From the NCBI GenBank assembly GCA_025924495.1, contig JAICIG010000167.1, positions 1 through 15,340 of the forward strand: a stretch of DNA of 15,340 nucleotides. The letters are read 5' to 3'. The position numbers and the translations under genes are program-made. Positions 1 through 7,258 of the stretch are shown in pieces. Origin of the DNA: Pirellulales bacterium (GTDB lineage Bacteria > Planctomycetota > Planctomycetia > Pirellulales > JAICIG01). A model generated the notes under the pieces. The model made no database searches. It had not been told where the DNA came from and saw nothing but the letters and a program-made list of their open reading frames with translations. Within the stretch, counting starts at the first letter, position 1, and each line of letters starts with the position of its first letter.

Positions 1-1561
1 CATGGTCATCTCCGGCGAAATATCCAGGTAGGAGCAGTTCGTGAACGGTGTAAGTCTCTGGCGGCAGTTTGTCGAACTTGTAAAAGCCATTGCTGTCTGT
101 CGTCGTCGTGCCGATGACCTGTCCGTTGTGATTCAGCAGTTGAATCGTGACTCCAGCTAGCGGGGGCGCATTGGGATCCGTCTCGCAGTCGCCGCCCGTG
201 TCAACATGCACGTAGCCGCTGATGCTGACCGGCGCGACTTCACAGAAATCGTAATGCAGGCCGCTCATGCCTGAGGTGAGCGTAATCGAGCCGATCGTGT
301 TGACGTCGATCGACGTACCGCCGGCGGTGCCGACATGATCGTCTTCGTCGAAATAGCCGGCCGGCGTTTCCTTATGCACGACGTACGTGCCGGGCCGCAT
401 GCCCTGAAACGAGTAGTTGCCATTGGCGTCGGTCGTCGTCGTCGCCAGGACGTGGCCGCCCGCATCTTCGAGATGGACCACGACGCCGGCCAGAGGCGGA
501 TTTCCCGTGCTGTTTTCGCAATCGCCCGTATTGTCGACGCGAACCTGTCCGCTGATGCTGACCGGCAGCACTTCGCAGAAGTCATAATTCGTACCGTTGG
601 TGCCCGACGTGAGCGCGATCGTGGTGATCGTATTCAGGTCGACGGCATTTCCACCGGCCGAGCCAGGATGCACGTCCTCATCGAAATAGCCATTTGGCGT
701 GATCTTATGAACTGTATACGTTCCCGGCATCATGCCTTGGAACTGATACGCGCCGTTAGCGTCGGTTACGGTGGTTTGCAGAATGTGGCCTGACTGATCG
801 AGCAGTTGGACCGTCACGCCAGCCAGTGTGGGGTTGTTCGGGTTTGTTTCGCAATCGCCGAAGTTATCGACGATCACTCGGCCGCTGATGCTGACTGGCA
901 ACAATTCGCAGAAGTCGTACTTCGTGCCGTCGACGCCCGAAGCCAACACGATCGTGCTGATCGTGTTCAAATCGACCACATTCCCGCCCGCCGAGCCGGC
1001 GTGAGCCTCTTCATCAAAGTAGCCGACCGGCGTGATCTTATGGACCGTGTAGGTTCCCGGCGCCAGTCCTTGGAACTTGTAATTGCCCTGGGCGTCGGTC
1101 GTCGTCGTGCCGATGACCTGGCCGCTGGAATTCTCTAGTTGAATGGTCACGCCCGCCAGCGGCGGATTGGCGGGGTTCGTATCGCAATCGCCGAAGTTAT
1201 CGACGATCACCTTGCCGCTGATGCTGACGGGCAGCGCCTGGCAAAAGTCGTAATGGACGCCGTCGATGCCGGAACTCAGACCGATCGAGATGATGTGCGT
1301 CGGGTCGAGCACCGTGCCGCCGGCGGAACCGGCATGAGCGTCGTCGTCGAAGTAGCCGGTCTTGGTGTACTCGCGGACCGTATATGTGCCGGCGATCAAC
1401 TGGCCAAAACTGTAGTTGCCATTGGCATCGGTAAATGCGGTTTGCAGCACGTGGCCTTGCGGATCGAGCAATTCGACCTTCACGCCCGACAGCGGCGGCG
1501 AATTGGGATTCGTTTCGCAGTCGCCCCCCACATCGACGCGGACTTTGCCGCTGATGCTGTT
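1..1561 (-). repeat. Tandem 333-bp coding repeats (four complete, one partial)
   Basis: The plus-strand word CCGCTGATGCTG recurs at 216, 549, 882, 1215 and 1548, every interval being exactly 333 bp (111 codons). In coding order the units are 1561-1229, 1228-896, 895-563, 562-230 and 229 to the edge. Units 2 and 3 share an identical 29-bp block (1182-1210 and 849-877), again 333 bp apart. Each complete unit carries cysteines at repeat positions 15 (GDC) and 107 (YDFC). The preceding 119-residue domain (1918-1562) is a diverged relative with neither cysteine. Confidence 0.93.
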
Positions 1562-2665
1562 GTATAAGGCTTCCGAGAAGTCGTTATGCACGACGTCTTC
1601 GCCGCCGAGCACCGAAATCTCGCTCAGAATGTCGGGCGTCGTCACGACGCCATCGGTGACGCCGTTGATGTTGCCCGCCGACGCGCCGACGCTGAAGTAA
1701 CCAACCGGCTGCGTTTCAACGATGCGATACTTGCCCGGCGCCAGGTTGTTGAACTTGTAGTGCCCATTGGCGTCGGTCGTCGTGGTTAGTCCGGTTGAAA
1801 CATAGTTGGTCCCGTCAAAGCTGTATAACGTCAGGGGCACATTGGCAATGCCCGGCTCGCCCGGCTCTTGGACGTTATTCAAGTCGGGATCGTAATAGAC
1901 CGTGCCTTCGAGCGTGACAGGGAGCGGCGTTTGCTTGCCTTGCAAGAAAGCGCCCGCCGTGAGCACTGGAACGGGCGTATTGTTGACCTGCGTGCCGCCA
2001 ATCAGGCCGCCGATGTAATCGTCGGCAGGCAAAGACAGACCGCTGGCCTGCAGCTTAGTATCAAAACTGTCGTAGAAGATGTCGTTCGAGGTCAGATCGG
2101 CGTAGTGAGGAGCAGAGAAACTGCCTGTCAGGATCGAGCCTTCGAACTCGGCGCCTTCGGCAATGGCGTCGGAACCGAGGAAGGTCTTCTGATCGACATC
2201 GATCGTGAAAACGAGCTGCTTGCCCGCCGTGAAACCCGAGAAGTTCAGCGTCAGCAGTTGCGTGCCATTGGCCGGAGTCTGTCCTGAGACCTGAAAGCCA
2301 TTATGACTGACAATATTGAGCGGCGAACTGGCGTAGGAGCCGAGCCCGCCCGGCGCCGTATTGAAGAACACCTCGCCGAGTTGCAACCCTTGACCGGTCG
2401 GATCGGTGTTGATTGTGAGCTGCTTGAGTTCGGTCCCCGGTGCTCCGCCGCTCCAGGTGACGGTGAAGGTATTGGGCGTCACGTCTCCACCGCTGGCAGC
2501 ATCATCGTAGACGACGCCAAGATGGATGTCCGCGGCCATCAATTGCCGTTCTTCCACTTGCTCGAAGCGACAGATTCGCCATCCGCTCGTCGTGGCTTCA
2601 CGCTGCGGCGCCGGCAGGATCAATCGCCGCCGTCGCCACTGCAATGCTTTGCTGAGTAGACCCAC
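1..2665 (-). CDS. Giant secreted SdrD/Cna-B-like repeat protein (5' part; continues past the left edge)
   Basis: The frame stays open for 888 codons to the window edge, so the C-terminus and any anchor are unseen. I chose the GTG at 2663-2665: GGAGGAG lies 5 nt upstream and an in-frame TAA lies 18 nt upstream, so nothing longer is possible. The next ATG (codon 43) would cut away the export-like head. Residues 10-14 are WRRRR and 38-46 read EERQLMAAD, a head I recall from many exported planctomycetal proteins. Residues 47-249 look like a beta-rich domain of unknown type. Residues 250-368 are a canonical SdrD-type repeat (D-x-D-x-N-x-x-x-x-PGEPG, then TDANGHYKF and LAPGKY). Five 111-residue variants follow, each with TTDxNGxYxF, PGTYTV and GYF motifs. 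SdrD B domains are calcium-stabilised beta-sandwich stalks in surface adhesins. A surface stalk or adhesin role is inferred. The WD40 gene lies 90 bp upstream on the same strand. Confidence 0.9.
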   Translation of the reverse strand, partial: MGLLSKALQWRRRRLILPAPQREATTSGWRICRFEQVEERQLMAADIHLGVVYDDAASGGDVTPNTFTVTWSGGAPGTELKQLTINTDPTGQGLQLGEVFFNTAPGGLGSYASSPLNIVSHNGFQVSGQTPANGTQLLTLNFSGFTAGKQLVFTIDVDQKTFLGSDAIAEGAEFEGSILTGSFSAPHYADLTSNDIFYDSFDTKLQASGLSLPADDYIGGLIGGTQVNNTPVPVLTAGAFLQGKQTPLPVTLEGTVYYDPDLNNVQEPGEPGIANVPLTLYSFDGTNYVSTGLTTTTDANGHYKFNNLAPGKYRIVETQPVGYFSVGASAGNINGVTDGVVTTPDILSEISVLGGEDVVHNDFSEALYNSISGKVRVDVGGDCETNPNSPPLSGVKVELLDPQGHVLQTAFTDANGNYSFGQLIAGTYTVREYTKTGYFDDDAHAGSAGGTVLDPTHIISIGLSSGIDGVHYDFCQALPVSISGKVIVDNFGDCDTNPANPPLAGVTIQLENSSGQVIGTTTTDAQGNYKFQGLAPGTYTVHKITPVGYFDEEAHAGSAGGNVVDLNTISTIVLASGVDGTKYDFCELLPVSISGRVIVDNFGDCETNPNNPTLAGVTVQLLDQSGHILQTTVTDANGAYQFQGMMPGTYTVHKITPNGYFDEDVHPGSAGGNAVDLNTITTIALTSGTNGTNYDFCEVLPVSISGQVRVDNTGDCENSTGNPPLAGVVVHLEDAGGHVLATTTTDANGNYSFQGMRPGTYVVHKETPAGYFDEDDHVGTAGGTSIDVNTIGSITLTSGMSGLHYDFCEVAPVSISGYVHVDTGGDCETDPNAPPLAGVTIQLLNHNGQVIGTTTTDSNGFYKFDKLPPETYTVHELLLPGYFAGDDH

Positions 2666-2755
2666 GAACGCTCCTCCGTGTTAGTTCTGCGCGTCCTGCC
2701 GCCATTCGATCGTGAGAAATGTTGTCACTGGCTGATTGCCGATCGGCTCGCCGCA

Positions 2756-3805
2756 TTACTTGGCGGCGCTGGGTTTGGCCGCCTGACGCACCGGCTTGCC
2801 CCCTTCGCGGGCGAGATCCCAAATGCGCACGGTCGTATCGAAGCTTCCTGACGCCAGCAGGCGGCTTTCACTGTGGAACGACAAGCAACTGACGGAACCG
2901 GCATGGCCCGCCAGACGCAACTCCTCTGCGCCGGTGGTCAGATTCCAAATGCGAATGAAGTTGTCGCTGCCGCCGGCGGCCAACTTGCCCGGCATGCAAT
3001 AAGCCAATGCCAGGGTCTTGCCCCGCGAAGGAAGCTCGCCTGCGGCTTCGCCGGTGTCAGCATGGAACAGATGAATCATTCGGCTATCGCCGCCGGAGGC
3101 CAATTGCTTGCTGTCCGGTGAGAAAGCCAGGCAGCGAATCCGTAGATTGTCCGACTTGATCTCGTGCAACAGTTCTCCCTCGGGCAAGCTCCACACTCGG
3201 ATTCGCCCTTGCCGGCCGCCCACGGCCAACAACCTCCCGTCGGGCGAAATCGTCAGTGCGCGGTTCTCGCGCCCCGGTCCTTCCAGTTCCTTGATCAGCT
3301 TCCCGGTTTTCGTCTCGAAGATACGCGCTCTTTCGCCAAATCCGGCGGCGGCGAGCAAGCCGCTATCCGGGCTGAAAGCGATGGCGTAAATCACCTGATC
3401 CGAGTCGGCGAGCTTGAACGCGATCTTTTGCGTTTTGAAGTCCCAGAACACAATCGACCGATCATCGCCGGCTGTCGCCAATCGCGCGCCGCCAGGCTCG
3501 AAGGCAACGGACCGCACCCAGTCGGCATGGCTCTTCAGTTCTCCTGCAGGATTGCCGTCGACGAGGTTCCAGATTCGCACGAGATGGTCGTCGCCGCCCG
3601 CCGCCAGCCAGCGCCCATCGGGACTGATGGAAACGGCGCTGACTACTGGCGGCTCGCCGCGCTGCTGATGCAATCGAACATCAAGCACGCGCACCGGCGA
3701 ACTATCGACGGCAGGGGGGCTTTGCGCTGCGAGGCGGGAAGAGAAAACGATGGAGAACGCCAAGATAGCAGTTGGCCCCGCTACGGCATGCAGCCAGATT
3801 TTCAT
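2756..3805 (-). CDS. Secreted seven-bladed WD40 beta-propeller protein
   Basis: This encodes 349 aa from the ATG at 3803-3805. That start gives a clean signal peptide (K2, hydrophobic core to residue 22, likely cleavage near LAAQ at 25-28). An ATG four codons earlier (3817) has AGG touching it, which is too close for a ribosome site, while the same AAGGA lies about 11 nt before the chosen start. Residues 54-336 contain seven WD units, recognisable by SPDGxxLAxGGxD followed by xxxRIWNL or VWSL, enough for one closed propeller. The blade-6 front strand is degenerate. The tail is a short Lys/Ala-rich stretch. WD40 propellers are binding platforms, and secreted ones are common in planctomycetes; no catalytic residues are visible and the partner is unknown. 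It lies 90 bp upstream of the giant repeat protein on the same strand, so co-transcription is plausible. Confidence 0.88.
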   Translation of the reverse strand: MKIWLHAVAGPTAILAFSIVFSSRLAAQSPPAVDSSPVRVLDVRLHQQRGEPPVVSAVSISPDGRWLAAGGDDHLVRIWNLVDGNPAGELKSHADWVRSVAFEPGGARLATAGDDRSIVFWDFKTQKIAFKLADSDQVIYAIAFSPDSGLLAAAGFGERARIFETKTGKLIKELEGPGRENRALTISPDGRLLAVGGRQGRIRVWSLPEGELLHEIKSDNLRIRCLAFSPDSKQLASGGDSRMIHLFHADTGEAAGELPSRGKTLALAYCMPGKLAAGGSDNFIRIWNLTTGAEELRLAGHAGSVSCLSFHSESRLLASGSFDTTVRIWDLAREGGKPVRQAAKPSAAK

Positions 3806-4175
3806 CACGCGGATCATCCTTGAACACGCAGGTTCGAGCTGCCAGACCCAATCTCGCCTGCACGGCAGGCATGACCCCGCGAGCCTCCGCGCGCGCAAGG
3901 TCTACATCTTTATCGGTCTGAAGGAATGGCGATCCGCAAGCGATCTAGTAGAAATCTTCCGAAGACAGCAACTTTTCCGCTTCGGGGGCTTTGAAAGCCT
4001 GCGCAAATGGCGGCGAACGGCCAGCTAGGATCTTGTTCAGGCGCCCCGTCAGAACGACAGCGCCATCAATCAAGCGCGGCGCACGGAGAATGAGTTCCAA
4101 GAATGCGCCGGAAAAATGGTTCCCCCGGTCGCATCGTGTGGACCGCGGCACGCGAATTTTAGGTGAAGAGCCAGA
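3806..4175. other. 370-bp stretch with no convincing gene
   Basis: The stretch lies between the WD40 start and the end of the 93-aa gene, both on the minus strand. It should hold the leader of the WD40 gene. The one minus-strand frame of note (4151-3945, 68 codons from GTG) has no ribosome site and no recognisable domain. I found no good promoter pair, no terminator with a T run and no RNA gene. Confidence 0.5.
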
Positions 4176-4457
4176 TCAGGCGCTGGCGGGGCCAGTTTTA
4201 CCAGCGGCTCGTTCTTGAATCTGGTCGAGCGTCTGCCCCAGACGCTTACGACCGCCATGCACGGTTGACGGCTTCGGGCGCGCCGGTTCGTCAGTCGTCA
4301 GCAGCGGCTTCGGTTGTTTCAGAACCGCGACGAGTTGCGGATGCATTTCGTCCCCTTCGATGGGAGTTCCGAGTTGCTCGACGGCGTCAGAAAACCCCAA
4401 CAGCACGGCTCGACGCACATTTTCGCGGATCCAACCGTAAAAGCCCAGCTTGCTCAT
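4176..4457 (-). CDS. Small hypothetical protein (93 aa)
   Basis: The ATG at 4455-4457 is preceded by GAGGAGA with about 7 nt spacing, a strong ribosome site; an in-frame ATG seven codons earlier is less well placed. Residues 1-30 (starting MSKLGFYGWIRENVRRAV) are predicted mostly helical and amphipathic, with a conserved look: aromatic FYGW, basic RENVRR, then LGFSDAVEQLG. Residues 45-93 are Pro/Lys/Arg-rich and probably disordered, apart from a short helix near 73-84 (GQTLDQIQERAA). No signal peptide or membrane helix is visible, so it is probably cytoplasmic. I recall similar short proteins in planctomycete genomes but know of no function. The gene is divergent from the molybdoenzyme gene, 318 bp away. 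The strong ribosome site makes it likely to be real. Confidence 0.7.
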   Translation of the reverse strand: MSKLGFYGWIRENVRRAVLLGFSDAVEQLGTPIEGDEMHPQLVAVLKQPKPLLTTDEPARPKPSTVHGGRKRLGQTLDQIQERAAGKTGPASA

Positions 4458-4775
4458 CCTTGATTCTCCTCGGCTCATTTGTTCCTTGCCACAACGCCAA
4501 CAAAAACTTCTGGCGCCACGGACGCGCCGTTTCGACGCCCGCAATCCTGCAGCAAGGGGCCGAATCTTAGCGAGCGTCCCCCGCGAACAAAAGACCAGTT
4601 GCTTTAAAGCAAACTTCCGCTTGTCTGTGACCCTTGCCGGGCACGGGTGAACCGAGGGCTCACGCCGGCTTTTCTCATCGAAGCGGGGGTCGGCACGCCG
4701 GTCCGGCTTAAAGCGGGCAGAATAGACAAACAAAGCAAGCTGTGCGATACTCCGCGAAAACGAGGAGACTCAGCC
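4458..4775. other. Divergent intergenic region (318 bp)
   Basis: The region separates the leftward 93-aa gene from the rightward molybdoenzyme gene. Its right end holds a good promoter for the molybdoenzyme. For the leftward gene I see only a TAAGAT-like -10 without a convincing -35. Open frames extend into it from both neighbours but lack ribosome sites. Confidence 0.5.
4723..4751 (+). promoter_or_regulatory. Sigma-70-type promoter of the molybdoenzyme gene
   Basis: TAGACA (4723-4728, 5 of 6 to the -35 consensus) is followed by a 17-nt spacer and GATACT (4746-4751, 4 of 6 to the -10 consensus). A TG one base before the -10 makes it an extended -10 element. The predicted start of transcription near 4758 leaves a leader of about 18 nt containing the GAGGAG ribosome site at 4762-4767. 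Confidence 0.55.
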
Positions 4776-6062
4776 ATGCACGCCGCCGTTTTGGACCGCC
4801 TTGCTCTCTCGGCGTCCCCGACCGCCGCCACCCGCCGCGAGTTTTTGAAATCCACCGGCCAAAAGGCCATCGCGGGAGCCCTGTTCGGCGGCCTTGCCGG
4901 ATATTCGCTTTCGACGCCTGGCTGGGCCGCGGTGGAATCGATGGGAGATGCCGCCAAATTAATCGCCGGCAAAGACAGTCGGCTGATCGTACATAATACA
5001 AAGACCGCCGAAATCGAAACGCCGCTCGAGTTGTTGCGAAACGAGGCGATCACGCCGAAAGACATCTTATTTGTTCGCAGCAACCAGGAACTGAAAGGCA
5101 CTCGCACCATCAAGCCTCTCGACGCGACGGGCTGGACGGTCGAGGTCGTGGGGCAGATCGAAAACCCTCGCAGCGTCAGCGTCGAGGAACTGGTGAAGCG
5201 GAAGCAAGTCGATGTCGAAATGGTGCTCCAGTGCTCGGGCAACGGCCGCGCCTTGTTTTCCAAGGCGGCCGAAGTCAGCGGCTCACCGTGGCGGTATGGA
5301 GCGATGGGGAATGTCCGCTTCCGCGGTCCCAAACTGAAAGACGTGCTGGACTCGCTCGATTTGAACATCGCTCCTGCGGCAACGTTCCTTACGGCCGAGG
5401 GCAAAGACGGACCTCCAGCGCCCGACAAGGCCGATTTCGAGCATAGCGTGCCGCTGGCCGAAGCGATTGAGCGCGGCCTGTTGGCGCTGGAACTGAACGG
5501 CGAGCCGATCCCCGCCGCTCACGGCGGCCCCGTGCGGTTCGTCATGCCCGGTTATTACGGCACGATGAGCATGAAATGGCTGACCCGTTTGCGTCTCGAA
5601 ACGCGCGAGACGTTCAACCACCATCAGCGCCGCCGGTATCGCACGCCATCCGAACCGATCAAGCCTGGTTCTCACTTCGAGTACGACTTTGATAACAGCG
5701 AGGCGAACTGGCGGATGCGCATCAAGAGCGTCATCTTCGCGCCGCTCGATGGCGATACGGTATCCTCGAAAGCTGCCGTACGAGGCGTGGCTTTCAACGA
5801 CGGTTCGGTCAAGATCGACGCGGTGGAGTTGTCGACTGATGGCGGGCGAAGCTGGCGCCGAGCCAGGCTCGAAACGCCCGACAGTCCGTACGCCTGGTAT
5901 CATTGGCAGGCCGAGCTGCCGTTGGAAACTGGCTCACAAAAGATCATGGCGCGCGCCATCGATGCCTTGGGCCGCACGCAGCCGCTTGACGGCGCGATCG
6001 GCTGGAATCCTGCCGGCTACGGCTGGAACGGCGTTCAAACCGTCCAAGTGACCGTCCGCTAG
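4776..6062 (+). CDS. Tat-exported sulfite-oxidase-family molybdoenzyme
   Basis: This encodes 428 aa from the ATG at 4776, with GAGGAG 8 nt upstream. The frame stays open back to 4647, but only this start places the twin-arginine signal (TRREFLK, residues 19-25, then a hydrophobic stretch to about 51) at the N-terminus, so export of a folded, cofactor-loaded enzyme is expected. Residues about 115-285 match the oxidoreductase molybdopterin-binding domain; Cys153 in LQCSGNGR is the expected molybdenum ligand. Residues about 310-428 match the Mo-cofactor oxidoreductase dimerisation domain, ending in WNPAGYGWNGV. No CxxCH haem motif is present, so electrons would pass to a separate carrier. Length and layout fit SorA/SorT sulfite dehydrogenases and SoxC; MsrP is shorter and lacks the second domain. 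The exact substrate cannot be fixed. The FAH-family gene starts 51 bp downstream, possibly in the same transcript. Confidence 0.9.
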   Translation: MHAAVLDRLALSASPTAATRREFLKSTGQKAIAGALFGGLAGYSLSTPGWAAVESMGDAAKLIAGKDSRLIVHNTKTAEIETPLELLRNEAITPKDILFVRSNQELKGTRTIKPLDATGWTVEVVGQIENPRSVSVEELVKRKQVDVEMVLQCSGNGRALFSKAAEVSGSPWRYGAMGNVRFRGPKLKDVLDSLDLNIAPAATFLTAEGKDGPPAPDKADFEHSVPLAEAIERGLLALELNGEPIPAAHGGPVRFVMPGYYGTMSMKWLTRLRLETRETFNHHQRRRYRTPSEPIKPGSHFEYDFDNSEANWRMRIKSVIFAPLDGDTVSSKAAVRGVAFNDGSVKIDAVELSTDGGRSWRRARLETPDSPYAWYHWQAELPLETGSQKIMARAIDALGRTQPLDGAIGWNPAGYGWNGVQTVQVTVR

Positions 6063-6113
6063 TCGACCGCAACACATTCACCACTGCCCGGCACCTTTCA
6101 GGAACTTGCCAGA

Positions 6114-7070
6114 ATGCGTTTATGCCGTTACCGCCGCCAAGGTCAGATTCAAATCGGCTTTTACGATGAGCGACAGATCGTTCCGTTGGCCCAAGGCGCC
6201 GATGCGTACGCCAAAGCAACCGGCGCGGGGCTCGAATTGCCGACCAGTGACAGCCTGCTCGACTACCTGCCGCCTGACGGTCGCGGTTTCGCGGCGGCGC
6301 GCAAGTTGTCTGACTGGCTTATTGGCGCGCGCGACCATCTTTCTGGCGCCGCGATTCCCACAGCCGAAGCAGAGCTGCTCGTTCCGATTGCCAGGCCAAA
6401 CAAGCTTTTTCTGCTGGCTGGCAACTATGCCGAGCATATCATCGAACATGGCGGATCGGCGCCTGAACGCGCTGAAACGTTTCCGTACGTGTTTATGAAA
6501 CCGCCTACCACGACGCTGACCGACCCCAACAAGCCCGTCCAGATTCCGGCCGTTTCACCTGCCGCCATTGATTGGGAGCTCGAGCTCGCCGTGGTCATTG
6601 GTCGAGAAGCGAAAGGCGTGCGCGAAGCCGACGCCCTGAAAGTCGTCGCGGGATATACCGTGATCAACGACATCTCGAATCGTAAGTTTCGCCCCAACGC
6701 GAACCGGACGAAGAGAGATAAGGACGCATTCTTCGATTGGCTGCATGGCAAATGGCACGACAGCTTTTGTCCTTGCGGCCCCTGCGTGACTTCGGCCGAT
6801 TCCATCGCTGACCCGCAAGCATTGGAAATGACTTTGCAGCTCAACGGCGAGACGCGGCAGCATGGCTCCAGCGGCCAGCAGATTTTTCCCGTCGCGGCGG
6901 TCATTGAGTTTATTTCCAGCATCGTCACGCTCGAGCCGGGAGATATCATTTCCACTGGCACGCCGTCGGGCGTGGGAAGCGCCAGTGGAACTTTTCTGAA
7001 ACCCGGCGACCGGCTCGAAGCCACCATCGCCTCGATCGGCACGCTCAGTTCTCCGGTCATCGCCGAATAG
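6114..7070 (+). CDS. Fumarylacetoacetate hydrolase (FAH) family protein
   Basis: This encodes 318 aa from the ATG at 6114, with AGGA about 10 nt upstream. Residues 1-90 are a variable N-terminal part and about 95-315 are the FAH catalytic fold. Visible signatures are LAGNYAEH (101-108), FMKPPTT (127-133), DWELELAVVIG (153-163, with E155 and E157 as expected divalent-metal ligands), VINDISNR (183-190, with D186 as the third ligand) and ISTGTPSGVG (279-288). Family members cleave or decarboxylate 2-oxo acids or hydrate 2-oxo-enoates (fumarylpyruvate, acylpyruvates, oxaloacetate, 2-oxopent-4-enoate), usually in the cytoplasm; the substrate cannot be read from sequence. Where homologues usually have FCPxGPW, this protein has FCPCGPC (218-224), giving three close cysteines. 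It follows the molybdoenzyme by 51 bp. Confidence 0.92.
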   Translation: MRLCRYRRQGQIQIGFYDERQIVPLAQGADAYAKATGAGLELPTSDSLLDYLPPDGRGFAAARKLSDWLIGARDHLSGAAIPTAEAELLVPIARPNKLFLLAGNYAEHIIEHGGSAPERAETFPYVFMKPPTTTLTDPNKPVQIPAVSPAAIDWELELAVVIGREAKGVREADALKVVAGYTVINDISNRKFRPNANRTKRDKDAFFDWLHGKWHDSFCPCGPCVTSADSIADPQALEMTLQLNGETRQHGSSGQQIFPVAAVIEFISSIVTLEPGDIISTGTPSGVGSASGTFLKPGDRLEATIASIGTLSSPVIAE

Positions 7071-7258
7071 ACGCCGAGTTCGACGTCCGCCGGGAAAGAC
7101 GCCGGCTAGCATCTCCGGCTCATCCGTCGGGTGACGGCCGAGGCCTCGCTCTGCGCGGCTTTTTCCTTGACGAATTGGGGCGGCCGCGCGAGACTGAAGC
7201 AGAGAGGCAATTCTTCCGGAACTCAACCACCGCCTGTTGCGGACGGATCGCGACCGTC

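Noticed and set aside
1..1561. Regular spacing as a CRISPR array
   Set aside because: The unit is 333 bp, codes throughout and has no short identical repeat separated by unique spacers.
335..1567. Successive plus-strand open frames of 110-152 codons antisense to the repeats
   Set aside because: They recur with the 333-bp repeat period and have Arg/Ala/Asp-rich composition typical of the reverse of GC-rich coding DNA. The minus strand gives one continuous, domain-rich protein.
3945..4151. Minus-strand 68-codon frame from GTG
   Set aside because: There is no ribosome site, no start other than GTG, no domain, and the composition is unconvincing.
4647..4775. N-terminal extension of the molybdoenzyme to a GTG at 4647
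   Set aside because: It would bury the twin-arginine signal 60 residues inside, runs across the promoter, and the ATG at 4776 has a strong ribosome site.
4776..6062. Identification as MsrP (periplasmic methionine sulfoxide reductase)
   Set aside because: MsrP is shorter and lacks the C-terminal dimerisation domain present here at about 310-428.
7124..7164. Terminator after the FAH gene (small CCGTC/GACGG stem, later T5 run)
   Set aside because: The 5-bp stem is 22 nt from the T run, and the stem adjacent to the T run has several mismatches.
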